A stretch of 64,000 nt of DNA from Elysia marginata (GCA_019649035.1 BMAT01001742.1:100908-164907), one strand, 5' to 3'. Shown: positions 24,801 to 39,800, numbered from the stretch's first letter. Notes: generated by a model from the letters alone, not told the origin. Translations and numbers: made by a program.

Positions 24801-27800
24801 CATCCTTTTTATCAGAGGAAGTTTTAAAACAGACTGATTTTGTCGCCAATGAATAAAAACTTTCGTTTTTGGCAAGTTATATAGTTGAAATAGAAAAAAC
24901 AAGCTTGGAATCTGTCTCCAAAACAATCATTCTCCATAAACATATGTTTAAAAGTGTTTTAGTGTAGTAACTTTATTGTTAAAACATTCCTTAATTTTTC
25001 TCCCATCAGCATCTCGAAAGTGGAGGAAATGGTTGAAAAAAGTAATCATTTATTCCACTCAAATGTGGCAACGCTTCACCATCTTCATGTGGCGTGTGGG
25101 GGAGATACATATCTTCAAACTGGTTGTCCTCATCATTATGGTTGCTGCTATAAAGGATGTAAGTCAAAGCTTAACATTGTTTCAGTCAAGTCTGAAATTT
25201 AAGGAAGTTTCAGTTGTAAGAAATGGAAAATAAATACAAGATCAAGATACAAGATAAATACAACCCAATTTTTGTATTTACCTGCTATAAAGGATGTAAG
25301 TCAAATCTTAACATTGTTTCAGTCAAGTCTGAAATTTACGGAAGTTTCAGTTGTAAGAAATGGAAAATAATATTTTGAAAAAACCCATATTCTATAGAAA
25401 CTTTGTCAATGCTTTTATGGATTTTAGTATTTTTTATTTTATAAGGAAAAACAGTCTTATGACAGTCAAACCTGCCTAGCCAACAACCTACTGGCGACAA
25501 CTTTTCTATGACTTCCTTGCTATTATTTTTATTGTTTTGATATCGTCCATGGTAACCACCTTACCAATGCGACCACTAGCAGCTTTTTATCTGACACTAC
25601 TATTTACAATCTCCTTAAAAAACCTGTGCTATGCGACTACTCTTGACATGAGAAAAACCAATCAGGTGCCAGCCCAGGACTGTTACATGCTCCTCCCTCC
25701 CCGTCAACCCAATTTTTGTATTTACCTGTGACCTAAACCTACAAATAAGACCGCATGCAGCAACCAGATAAATAGCCAGGGTGAAACTGACAGTGTTGGT
25801 GACAAGGCAGGGCAAAACATAATCAATAAACCACATACCCACACATCTATATCTCTTGCTTAATTCTTTACCTAAGGTCATTCTCTGTTAAAGGGTTTGG
25901 CTGATTATTTAGCCCTGCAATAAGGAGTGTAAGGCTAGGTAAAGGTGGTTGAGTTTTTAAGACACTTGCATAGATACCTCGCCACCAGTGTATCACACCT
26001 GTCAATAGGCTGCGTTAAAGATGCGCTTGATCTTGTTTACTACAGCTTGGATTAGAAATATTCAAGAAAGCTTAAGAGACAGAAATGTCTCTGTATTGAA
26101 TTAAAAGGATAAGCTTTAATCAAAATAATGCTGGCATTGGCTAGAAATCCTGATTTTAAGGTCATCAAACCTCCAAGTTCACAGGCTTGTTCCCCGAGAC
26201 GGCCATGTGTCCATCAGGACCACAATAGGTATTTATCTTTAGTTGTTGCCTTGGGTAGGTTTGACTATACAACGTCAATATTTCCTAGGTCAATCAGATG
26301 TTTACTGTACAAATTTTTTAACTCAGGTATATATTTTTCTGCAGTTGTGAGTACACAAAGCATGTACCTGCCTTTTAAAAGTGCAATTTTCATGTAATGT
26401 CCTTATCAGATAAAACAGAGCAAAAGTGTAATAAGGCAAAGTAGTTCCTTTATTGAACAGTGAAAGGCATTTTTTAAAGTATTGTTGTTAGAGGAGTGAT
26501 TACCCTCTAATCTGAAAGTTTGGGTTTAACCTTTCAATATATTGACTGTTGTGTAGTTACATGCAAACATGAGCACTTGAATTCTGAGTTCAGAATTCAA
26601 AGCAAAGGACAGTTATAAAAGGCAGCTTTTAAATTTGTTACTGTGAAAAGGATACATAAATCAAAATGAATATAAGCAATTCAATATGACCATCAGGGTC
26701 CCCCATACAATTTAATACTTATACAACTGGCACTTGGTGCAGATACTTGACAGGGTGGCATATGTTCCTTTGGTAATAATATCCCCTGCTTCAAAGGCCA
26801 CCGCATTCTCTATCTTATATACACCCTCTGATTTGGGCTCATTAAACAAAACTCACTCCCACACCAAGGTCAAAGCATGTGCACCCACCCACTTAGCAAA
26901 TGCCTAAAAGCATTAACTCTTTCTGTACATCTAAGCATATTCATAATTTTATTAACCTTTTCACGACACACAGCATCTCATTGATGATTGAGGTATATTT
27001 ATTGTTGTCGCCTAGCCACATCGCACTGATGATCCCATAGTTTTACTCTTCTCTGCAATTTTTTCCCATCTTGAAAATACAAAACCATTATCCTGTCTTC
27101 AGATTTTTTTCAGGATGTAAGATATTTTTTATCTATACCGAACACATAGCAATAAAAGAATTGTGGTGGTTTCTTGATAATGCCTAAAAAGCGTGCATAT
27201 GTAGAAAATAGCCAACCAGCCAGCCATGCCCGCATAGGACACAATAGAAGCTAAGATCATGCAATGGGAAAAGGTTCACTCACTTGCTCCCAAAATTATC
27301 TAAAAACTTTAGAGACAGTTTCAGTGTAGAGCCTGATTCCCCTCTTTATATTATAAGTTCAGTATCAATAAAATATCCTTAAAAGTTTAAATGTCTTCTT
27401 CTCCCAAGGTGTCTGCGTTGACTGCAATCTATGTCCTTCTGTTGGCTGTATTATTGCCATTCACCCGCCTACGTACATTGCTGTCTCATCTTGCAATGTT
27501 GTGGACCATCATCATTATTTTGGCAAAGCTGATCTACCAGCTGCGCTTGGTTGACACAGAAATTTGGCAGACAGAATGTGATGTAAGAACAGTTAAATTT
27601 TACAACTCTGTTAAATTTTCTCACACCAAAACAGTGTTTGGCTCAGTAGCTGCGTCTTTGCATGATATTAAGATTCAAAGGCACTTGATAGAAACTATGC
27701 CTTTTTTTTCTATTTAGGAATTAATTTTCATTGTTAAAGTAAACATATGTGCCTGTGTAATTTTTTATATCTAATTTGAATTTTCTATGCATTTTAATTT

Positions 27801-30800
27801 TAGATAAATGTCAGGATTTTTTAAATTGCATGGCAAATGAAACGCTTATGGTTCAATGTTCTCCTAACTCACCTCATGCCTTGATTTAAATATCATCAAA
27901 AAAACATCAATTTAGACGAGGTATAAATATAAAAAATTTATAATTTTATTGTTAATTTTGGGGCAAAATCCTCATATGTAATGTTCCCATAAATTGAGTC
28001 TACTTGTGTTGTTTATATAGTTTAAGAGCTTTAAAAGCTCTTTAAAAGTTCTATTAAGTAGTGAAAAGACTGTCTAGTATCTTAAATATGACATCGGTTA
28101 TTTAAATTTTTACGATTGGGCACCAATAAGAACCATTTTCAAGTTAAATACAGGAAAATGCACTCAAAGATCTCACATTTCAAAGCATTTAAAAGATTGC
28201 TGAAAATGAATAGATCCAAAGTAAGGGGGAAAAGGAATCAAACCCTACAATGTTAAGAAAAGTTTTGATTATCAGTGAGAACAATGAAGAAGGAAGCTGC
28301 ATGAGCAATATAAGCATTTAGGATCACTTATCTTGAATAATGGTTACAATGATTCTAAGTTATCTCTCACAATAGTCTAAACTAAGATTTTTTTTCAACG
28401 TCAGGATATTTCTTGCTTGTGAAATATGTTGGTAAGATAACTAGAAGTGTATTGGGGTCTTACAATAAACCAAATAAAAGTTACTAAGATCGGGCTTGTA
28501 GTTGATAAAATAGAATTAAAAAAAAAAAACTAGGAAAGATAAGGTCAACAAACATTTAACATTAAAAGGGGTACAATAACCAATGTTGTAAACAATATAC
28601 TTTGTGGTAAAGTTTTTATTGAATCATAGGGATTTTTAGCTTATTTTTCTGAATCTATAGTATAAATATTCTTGCTTATACAATTTGCCTATAGGTTGTT
28701 CGAGAGAATGGAACCACAAACCAAACTGAGAATAATGCTATCTGGTTTGGATTGGAAAAAGTGAATGAGATAGGGGTCTCTATCTCTCACTATCTGCAGG
28801 TAATACAAGTTTTGAGTGACAAAAATGGGTTGGTTTTTTTACAAAGAAAACACTTAAGCGCCAGTTGCTAATAGAAAGGCTCTATTATCTTTCAATTATA
28901 CATTTTTTTTTTTTTACATTTCACAAAATGTTTTGGATGATAAACAAAATGATAGCCGCAAAAAGCTTAAATTATCCAGATTATATGCCAAACTTTGAAA
29001 TGGTAAACTGTGGGTTCCATTTTACACATGGATATCCATGTCTAATAGAATCCTTGAGTACAGTTCTGTACTTTGAAAGAAAAAGCAAAACAGCATTGGG
29101 TATCTAAAGTCATAAAAAAATTTTGTTACTGAGCAGAGGTAAAAAATCCTATGCACAAAGCAACCATTGTTCATTTTTTAAATAATTTTGTCTCTATGTA
29201 CCACTTTCTTCCTAGCTCTGTATATACAAAAAAATCTTTCTTTTCTTAACTTATTTTTTCAGATGTATCTGGTCGTCCTGGTCCTGATTTGCATAGAGAG
29301 TATTGTCCGTTACCACCAGAGGCAATACTACAATGATCCTACCGTTGAAAGGCCAATGGCTGGAATAATCTTTATTAAAATTGTCCGTATCGATGCTGAC
29401 ACCGGGGTGATGTCCTGCATCAAGTTCTTTGCCAACTACTTTTTCTACAAGTTTGGGCTGGAGGTTAGAATTTTGATTCCTTGAAAGTTTATATGCAGCA
29501 AAAAATTTTTTGTCAAGAGACAACATATTTATTTGATAAAAGTGTCAAAATGCTTTTTTGGATAACAAAGTAAAGGTTGTATGACTATTGTTCTGCCCTT
29601 ACCAATCAAAGTGCAGTATCTGCAGTGTAAACCATATGGGATATACTGCACTTTGATTGGCAAGGGCAGTGTTGTGAGGGAAACCTGGTGATGAAGACAT
29701 ATATATTAAGGAAGGCCAAATATAAATAATATCTAAGATAAGTGACTAGGATCATTCTGTGTGTAAATATATTCAAGATTTGTGCTGTGCATTCTTTATG
29801 AACCAAATCAGCATGCCCAGCAGGCATATTTTTTGTTTTCAAAGCTTCTTTTTAATATTTGAAATCTGAATCGGCGTCACACTCTTGATATAGACTTGAC
29901 AAGCCATTTCAAAAGCTAGGCGATGTGCTCAGCAACATAGCCCTTCTCTTGTGGTGCGTCTTTGTATGTTCCCCTTAAATTGCATCTCACTGAGAAGTAT
30001 GCATTCTTTTACCAAAGTTTCTATTTTTAAATTTGGATAAAAAGTACAAGATAATAATAACGCTTTATACAGGGGTCTGAAACATAGCAGGCAAAGAAAC
30101 GATGTAGAGAGGAATGGGTAGTATTAAGTATAAAAATAATAAATTCAATGGATAGATATGGGTAAAAAGGTAAAATTAATAAGGGGATATATTTTGAACC
30201 TTAAAAATGACAGCATTTTATCTTTCATGAAAACACTCTGATAAAAGCAAAAGTATTTTACTGACAGACATAAAGTTCTTAAAAAATGCATATGGAAAAA
30301 AAATATTCCAAATTTGGCATGCAATCTTAATCAATAGTTTTATTATAGAGTAAGAGAAAAGCTTTTGAAGAACCAAAGACTTGAGACATTACTTATGGAC
30401 CTGGTGTTCTCTAGGAAGATACATTGAGCTTCGAAAATATAAAGTCCGAGGAAAATAGGATCATTACTTTCCTTTTACCTTTTCTAATTGCATTAACTTA
30501 TTAACTGTACCATCAAAAGGTTACCTAAGCTCTAAGAATTCCCTTTTTCCTTGTCTCAATTGCTTTCAATTGAATTGATATTTTCTCTTCAGTGTTGCTG
30601 GGTGATGACAGCCATCACAGTCAGTATAAGGTGTGATTCAATTGCCCTTATCTACATTACTATCATGGGAATTCTAATGGTTTCATCAAGAAGGACTGTG
30701 TCTCGAGTCTGGCCAATATACAAGATCTTTTTGGCAGCAATCCTGGCAGTCCAGTTCCTGGTAGTTCTTGGCTTCCCAAAAGGGGCTTGTGTCAGTAAGT

Positions 30801-33800
30801 GATTGCATAAATTAGCAAATTCTTGCTCATTAGTATTATAGTTGGCCTGACAACCAACTGCAAATGTGAAAATTGTGACTTCAAACAATCATAAACTAAA
30901 GACATGAAATTGTTTCTATCTGTTTCTCAACACATTAAACATTTTCTTTAATTAGGCAAATCAATTTTCATCTTTTTCCTGATCTATAAAAATGTGTTGT
31001 TTTGTATATCAACATACTTAAATATGAAATCTTACACATTTGAGGTGAGTTCTAAACATGCAGGTATTGTTTAAACTTTCTGTTTTGCCTTTTGTTTTCT
31101 TTTGATCCATTTTTGAATGAACTTTGTATAATACAGCTTAGAGTGTGGTAACAACACAGACATTTTGATTGTTTAGAAATGGAATCAAGCCAATGAAATT
31201 TTTCTAATTTTCTGTCCCTATAAACTGTTTTTCAGACAAGTCTACTCCATTATTCTGATTGATTTCAGTTATTGATGCTCAGGAAAGTTTATGCAAAAGT
31301 AAAATGAAAATGTTTGAGAGTTTGAGACACAAATGAAATGAAAAGTTAAAAAACACTTTGGCATTTTTTGCATTGAAACTAATATAGTAAGCCTTCAAAT
31401 ACAATGAGATTTTCTAGCTCTTTAAAATCATCTTACGCTCATAATAAAGTAAAGAAGTAAGGGGTTGATCATATTGCTGGTGCTGAAAAAAAAAGTTTGA
31501 AAGGGTTTTAACTGTAATTTAATATCAATAATTTACTTATAGAGGGCCTAAAATCCACTAAAATAAGGCTCAGTGGTGTTAATACATATATTATAATAGA
31601 GTAAAGTTACTTTATTATTGTCAAAACCATTGTAAAATAGTGCAAATTAAACAAAAAAGGAAGATTTTTACGATACAAATGCATAAAAACTATTACATCA
31701 TCTAAAATGGCCATTGTCTTTGTCTTTAGTATCTTACAGTTATATTGAAATGCATAAAAATTAAGACCACAGGAAAGTATTCTTTAAAAAACTCAGTTGT
31801 TGAATTTTGTTTCAAAGATTCAATTGTGTCTCTTCTCTTCGTTTTTTTCTGTCAAAAAACATTCCAGATCTTAGGAACTACAATAAAAAGCACTTTTATT
31901 TAAAAAATGGAGGATGGCATATTAGTTTTTAGTAAAATTGAGTCATCTTTCTAGTAAGCCTGCCTTAATTGGGATGGCTGGATTGTGCTTAACTTGGAGT
32001 GCAGCTTACTTCATTTTCATAGCTCCATGCTAGCTGAAAGGAGACTATATGTTCAAGGATTAAATCCAATATCATTGTGGCACCAATGTGTTGTAAGCAA
32101 TTCTCAAGAGTTCAAACATTAATCAAAGAAGGTGTAAAAGAAAATTATAATTAACCAACCCTGTTCTTGTTGTCATCATTATGATTATAGTTATTTTTGT
32201 TGTCGTTAATATCATTACTAATGATTGATATTATTATAAACAATCATCATTTTAATTATTGACATAGTGCTTGTAAAGGAAGATGAAAATTTTAACCTGT
32301 ATGGCGTCATGGTCAAGTGGTAGAAACTTGGATTTCAGAATGAAATGTCTGGTGTTTGAGCCTTTTGTTCTGCAGGTTGGCGTTTAGTCCTTGAGAAAGG
32401 ATATTATTTATATATATTTCTTTGCCGCACTCAGGCCTTAAATGCGTACCGGGCTAAGAGTAAGAGCATTGAAAGATCTTGTCAGTGTGCTAGAGTGATG
32501 CGCTTCAACTGCTGCTCCTCTGTAAGTTCCAGATGGTAATTTGGTTGGTATTAGCCTGTCAAGGAACCCAATTAGAGCGCTTAGATCATTAGTGGATTAG
32601 GATCTATGTAAAAAGTACTTTGTCTTCATCTTTATCCTTGTAGGCATAGAAACTAATAGTTTAAAGGGTTTAGGTATAGTTGGTCATTATATCATGCTTT
32701 GTGACTTTCATAAAAATATTATCACCAAAGATGCCAGCTTTTCTGCTGCTTCATAGCTTTTGAAAAGCAATGGTTTTAATAGCGAATGAAACTGATATAT
32801 TGGTCCTTTTTTTTACTCCTCAGATTACCCATGGTTGTCGAATTCTCATATTTCCACCAACCTGCAATATTGGCTTTTCTTGCCAGACTATAATGAGGGT
32901 CTCCATGGTCACTTTCTCATTGGTTTGTTAACTTTTTCAAAGCACGTCCATAAATAGCTGTGTTTTAATGGTTGCTAAAAAATTCTTATTGCTGATTTTA
33001 CACTCTCTTTGTGTCATGAACAATATACATGTCATTTGCGTATCTTGTACACTTCATCAGTTCATAGAAATATTGTATACAAAATGCATAGACACATTTT
33101 TTCTTTCTTGAATTTTCTACGGCTGCAGCATGGTTTTGATTTCCCAGCTTAAAAAGAATATTCGGGGATATTAATGAGTCAAACTTTTAAACTGATGTGA
33201 GAGCGGAGGCTGTGGATTTATTTACAAGAAAGTAACATTAGAAATTCTATGAAAGATGAATTAACTTTTTCGCATTTTCGTTTACTTCTTTTCACCAGCT
33301 GACTTACTGCAGCTTTTACTAGTCTGTCTACAATCATTTGTGTTCAGCATAGAGTCTGATCCAGATGTGATGGCTAGCTATGGAGGTGGAGACAACAGAG
33401 ATATTGTAGAGGACGTTGAGGCCAACAAACCCATACCCTGTGAAGATTTTACCATAAACCAAAAGTACGTTAATTACCAAATAATTGCAGTTGTTCCAAG
33501 TTTTGATAACACTCAGGAGAACACTCAGGAAGCTTAGCTCAACTTTAAAAAAAAGTGAAAATTTTTTATATGCCTCATACAAGTGTATAAATACTAAATT
33601 TGATGCATGTAGTTTAAATAACCATGCAATCCTGCAAAGATTTAAGCACTTGTTCTATTTGTGCAGAATATATAATTATATTGACCTATTTGGAAAAAAA
33701 AAGTGTCTTGCATAGGTATAGGCCATTATAGAAATTTCCTAGAAATTGTTTAAAAAGTTTACAGTAGAACCCGTGAATAGGGTTCTTGTAAAATGTTGCT

Positions 33801-36800
33801 AAAAACAGGTCTTGTAATAGGGTGTCTTAGTTCGAGGTTAAATTACTATACTTATTCAAGAAGACATCCTCAAATTTAAAGTCACATAAGAGGGGTGGTC
33901 TTTTGTTGAGAGGGTCTTAATGGAGGGCTTTCACTGTATATCTAAAAAGGCCCAATAAAAATACATGTTTTTTTCTCGTAATAATTGGAAGACAAAATAG
34001 TTTAAAAGCGATGATACAAAGCATCAGATGATTGGATGAGAAAACTTGTGATGAGTTCTGATTCAGGTTTTTTTTTTTAAATCATTTTAGTTTTATTCTT
34101 TTCTCTGAATATATTTTTGTTGTCATCTGTATCAAGGGATGTAGGAAAACTTACCTTCATACGCTTTTTTTCCTTTGATTGTCAAAAATTAACATTTTCT
34201 GTATAATTTTTAATTTTTTTCCCCTTCTAATCTACAGGAAGACAATTGACTTTCTCAAGTTTTTGCTTTTTGAGCACATGTTTTGGGTGACAATGGCCAT
34301 CATATTCATCACTGGAGTAACTCGAATCAACATTTTTTCACTCATTTATGTTATTGCTGTTTTCTGCTTCATGTGGTTTGGGAAAGAGTTTTTCCTAAAA
34401 CCCCTCCGATCTCTTCTCAAAATGTGAGTTGGATTTATGCATGATTTAATGTTCTGATCATATCTTCTGTGAGTACAACTGGATTGGTAATTGGCACTAC
34501 CATCCATTTCTAGCCCCTGCAAGGCTCCTGGACTGTGCTTAGTTTATTAAATGAAGATTTGATCAATCTTTTGTGATAGCTACATCATTTGTCTTTTTTT
34601 TTCTTTTAACATTTATAAACATTTTGGCGAACATGCTCTGAAATCGTACATTTTTCAATCATGCAAGAAACATTTACAAGGGGCGTTGTTTCTTTGCTTT
34701 TTTTCCCATTTTTCCCGCTAGTTTGATTCTGATCCGTATACTATCACAGCAAAGTAGCAAGTCAAAGTGGCACACTATCAAAATCTGTATGTGTACTGAA
34801 ACTAATAAGTCCATGAAAACTTCTGAATTTGCAAGGGGAATGACCAACAAGGGACAGACAGACACATACTTTCCTTTTCGCACAGCTGTTCTGTGTAGGT
34901 TTAGCCTTCTGTTACTGGTACGCATCCTCAGCCTTGGCTGCTTTCAACATCAGTAAACAGAAGACTATCTAAATGTTTAGTTCTAGTATTTTTATGTAAG
35001 CCTTATTCTAAAACACACTTTTTGGTCTCAATGAGATCGTTATATTGATGAATTAGTTGGAAATGAAAGTAAGTTCTAGGTCAAAGATATGCTGTCTCTA
35101 GGTCTACATGTCTATGTACTAGAATCTAGTTTCTACATTTTTACAAAGATTTTACATCTAGATCTTGTTTCTACACAAATAATGGTTACTAAAAGTCCAG
35201 ATCTAATATTTAAATGTCTTCTAAAAATCCTAGATCAAGATCTAAATAAACCCTCTCTACTTAGATGTCTTTGAGATTTTCTTAGCACACCACATCAAAT
35301 TTTATGTGGCAGTCAAGGGGTTACTTATGAAGTTTAGTAAATTTCAGAGTAGTATAATTGTAAATTTCAGTACAGCAAGACTTTAACATCTCATGCGTTA
35401 AAGTACTTGTATCATCCTACAAAGTTTATGCAAAAAAATTTTCACGTTTTTTCAGTTGTATGGTGATTTGTCTATAATTGCCTTTTTTTTTCAGGTGGAA
35501 CTTACTTACAGGATACTGTGTGTTTGTTCTCTTCTGCAAAACAGCGTTACAGGTATTCAATATTGCTTTTACATTCTTTAAAGAATTTGGGAAAAGATAG
35601 ACCCATCAGAACGTTGGTTGTTCTTTGTTTTTCCCTCATGAACACATACTTTTTGTCAGTAAAATACAACATGTATTGCTCTTTAAAAAAGGCAGCATTT
35701 ATTTTTAGAACAAATTTAAAATCACACAAGTATCATTGGATTATTACATCTACACTATCAATAAAAACATGGAGGTAGGCCAAGCTTGTCTCCTTAAGAT
35801 GATATTGCTCTTGACTTGTTTATGTTTATCTGTCTATGTGGCTTATTAAATTATCTCCCTTAAGAAGATAAAATCATTTATCCTCTCTAGCTTGTGGGCT
35901 GTGTTTATGTTGAGGACCTTGTGGATCATGGCCAGTGCTGGCTGGTGCAGACGTTTGGAGTCAACTGTTTGCTCTCTCGAGCTGAGCAACCAGCAAGTAA
36001 GTTTTTTTTCTTCTAACCCTTTCTTCAAAATATTTACAGCCTGGAACAATCAAAGTTAAGTATCTGCAGTGGAAATCTACGGGAGATAGTGCAATTTGGT
36101 TGTCCTAGACATCTTTACAGTTAAAATTGATGTGATTTGAACCAAAGCCATATGTATAAATTTACAAAAGGCACTCAAAACTGGTGATAGATTTGGAAAT
36201 GTATTTTTAGTAAAGAAAAGAGATAACTTAAAGTAATAAAATTGTAGGATTTGAAATATTACGTACTTGAGAACTTATTCAAATAACAGCAAGCTCTTTG
36301 AAACACAAAAAAATTAATGTTTTTTTAAAATACAATTTTAAAAATGTGTCTGGTAAAAATAGTGTGTCTTTTACAGAATATTTTATGTGCAATTGTACCC
36401 ACTTACAATGCAGTGTTCTGTTGAATTGAACACATAAATTCCTTCAGAGCTGCATGGTTCTCTGACATTACATGTTGCCTTTTCATATCATGTTGCGCTA
36501 TGAGCAATGGAGCAGTGTACTTTCTCTTTTGATCTGCTTGTCAGGAATTTATTACCAAGTAGCCTTAGAATACCCATTCGGCATAATTCAGTAATTGCTT
36601 GTCATCACACGCTCTTCACCTCCTTTTATTTTCCATTGATATAAGCTTTCAAAGAACATAAAGCAGTTGTGGTAACTGCCATCTTGCAATGAGTACAATC
36701 AACTCCTGCAAATCATTTTACAGTGTTGCATTTTTACAGACAAGGAGTTTAGAGATTTTAAGTAGGAAGAATATGTCTTTGAATTTGTAGGGTAAATAAA

Positions 36801-39800
36801 AGAAAATTCCATTACCAGAAGCAGAAGAGATTGATCTAGAGTACCTGAATAAGTTAAAGCACCTAGAGCACTGTATGGGATCATGCTGTATAAAGTAAAA
36901 AAAAATTGAGCAGAGAAAGCTTATTTAGTATCATATTTGATTAGTATGTGTTGTCTTTAGAGAAAGAAATGACTTGAACCTGTTATTTCATCTCTTTGTG
37001 ACCAGATGTGGCTTCTCAGTGCCCTGTGGAAAAAGATGACAGTGGCATGGCCTGGGATGTAGTCTGCTTGGTCTTCTTGTTGTTGCAGCGCCGCATTTAC
37101 TCCTCTCACTACTTCAGACATGTTGTGGACACCATTCAAGCTCAAAATGGTCTAGTTTCAAAGTAAGCTCAAGCTGCACATGAAATGTTCCATAAGCAGA
37201 AATCTTTAAAATTTTTAAATGTTAGGTAAGAAAGTGGGATGGAACATAATTAAAAATATTTTTTTCCTTTTTTTCCAATAGGAGTATCACAGTCTATCAA
37301 TATCTTATTCATTTTTTTCTTTAGGTTTAAATAAAATTTTGATGTCTGCAAATTTTCAGGGGTGCAGAGCTGATCAACCGTATTTTGATACGTGAGGTGA
37401 ACAAGCAAAATGAATTGGAGAAAAAAGTGCTTGTCCATATTAAAGAGCAGATGAAAGCTTTGAAGAAAAAGCAGGCCAGTTTGAAAAAAGACTTCAAAGA
37501 ACCAGAGGAACATTTCCAAGGTAAATGAACGACTAGGCTAGTTTACAATTTCCAATTAGATTTTTGTATATCTGTGTTTACTTGCGTTTTGTAAAGCCTT
37601 AAAATAAATTAGCACATTCAAGGCCATACTGCCAAGTTCAAACTGCAGTATTATGCTCTTTATACCTTTGTCCAAAATTGCTAGCAGAAGCATTCTTATA
37701 TTCACACAAATGTCAAGTTCACTGTATAAATCCAAATCTTTATAAAAGCGCATGAAATTTCCTCTTATGTAGACCTGCTACCTGAACATTTGGGCAGAAA
37801 TGAAATTTGGTTTTGCAGTTCACAGAACCTCAGTTTTCAAAAGGTCTTCTCATGTAGGCAGAGAGTCTGAAAATATATTCTCAAAACGTTTGTGCCACCT
37901 AAGCAATTATTTTCTTTTCATGGGTAGCAACTTTTTCTTTTTTTTTATTACTATAGATACAGATTTTAATCCTTTGACTTCTGTATATTATAAGTTCCTT
38001 CCTGCACTCTTGTTTCCATGTGTATTATATTTTCTCTGGTTTTACCTCTTCTTGTCAGTGTTTTCTTGTTAAGAGATGGAAACTAAATTTGGCTTTGGTT
38101 GTCAAATGTGTATCTCATGGAGCTCCAAGTTTAAATGTAAAGGAAGCGAAAAGTCTTCATTTGTTGTTGTTATTGTTGCTCAGATTTACTTGGTTAGGGT
38201 GATGAGCCTGAGCTTGTTACAATTGAAAAACTGGAATAGCTTAAGAAAAAAAGTATGTGGAGAAAAATAAACTTAATAGTCCTCTCTGGCATCCTTAAAA
38301 GATTGCCAGTAACTAATTTGCAGAGCAAGTAAAACTTAATATCAACAGTAACATTTTAGCCATTTCACTTGTACAGCTACAAGCTTTCAAAGACAGCAAT
38401 ATTAAACTTTTGACCCCTATAGTAAGTTGAGAGTTTCAGATTTTATTATTTTTTTCACTGCCATTTCTTTGCAATCATGATTTTGTTTTCAATGGAGCCT
38501 ATTGGTGTTAAAGGGTAGTCTTCATAATGTTGTCTTTTTATGTACATTTTTTTTTTCAAGTTTTATTGCATTTTTATTGATTTTTCAATTCTGAAGAATA
38601 AAAAGGGGGAAATAAAAAATTCATAGAAAAAGTTTGAAATTATAAAGCAAAAGCAGTCTCATCCATTCTACTTATCACATAAATTGCTGGTGAGTGATGT
38701 TTTGTTGTTTTCTGAAACTGTGAAGGTTTTTGTTTTAGCAGTAAGAGAAAGTTGCATGCATAAATATTATCAATTTTTTTACTTTCTTTATGATATCACA
38801 AGAAGCTACTCGTTTTGAACAACAAGAAAAACATGCTTTCATTTTTTAAACATGTTTTAGTGTTGTACTTAAAACTAAGTTTGTTTATATGGTACAATTC
38901 TGTCTCTTTCTCTTATCAGCTATTCGTGCTGGTGACTACTACCTGTTTGAAGAAGATGTGACCTCCAAGTTTAGTGCAGGGAAAGCTCCAACCTCTCTGG
39001 ACATTGGTGCAGAGAAAGGCTCACCTGAAGCTCCAAACCCATTACAAGTATGAGATTAATCTTTGTTGTCTGAGAGCTTCATTCGCAAATTTTTGCTTGC
39101 CTATATATGTCCTGCTTCTACTATTCATTTATTGATTCATTTTATGCACTTTTCCTCATAAAAAAATTTTAGTGCTATTTCTGCAATTTCTTTTTGGGGA
39201 CCAAGTTGAGACAAGGGTTAAAGTTTTATACTCAGGATATGTTCCTGATTTGTGTATTATCTAAAGATAGCANNNNNNNNNNNNNNNNNNNNNNNNNNNN
39301 NNNNNNNNNNNNNNNNNNNNNNNGGTATGTTGATAATGGCAGGACTTGAAATATATTGAAAGCTTATATCTGTGCACTTTACAGACAGCCATTGAGTAGT
39401 GCTTTAAAATCTGGCCCATATTTTTTCTGCAGTGGAATGGCCTCTCAGGGAAAATCTTGAGTGTGCAATTTATAGAGGAAGATGTCGAGCAAATTTAGGG
39501 ACATTCTTCAAATTTTTCTTTCATTACATGGTTGGGGCTTTTTCTTGATTTCAATCTGTTTTTTTGTTTTCTCTCTTGAGATGTTGTAAAGTGGATGGGT
39601 TGGGTTCCGTTTGCTTTTTTCATAGAGGGTGAGAGTTCTCTGTTCTCTTCTGTTTTCAAGAGTGTCCGTTTCTGCTTGTTTGTGTAGTTCTTTGATTGGC
39701 GTTGATTCGATGGCTCCAAGGACTATCCTGAGATTCTGATTCTGTGTCTTGGAAAGGGATGTAAGGTTGGATGTTGCTGCTGTACTCCAGGCAGGTGATG

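Noticed and set aside
25935-26010. SINE-like words GGTGGTTGAG and AAGACACTTGC
   Set aside because: No convincing B box and no definable ends.
26478-26545. tRNA-like stretch with GGGTTTAACC
   Set aside because: No good A box and poor arm pairing. Could be an old SINE but cannot be supported.
35086-35275. Repeated TCTAGATC-like words
   Set aside because: Irregular spacing and no unit; treated as composition bias.
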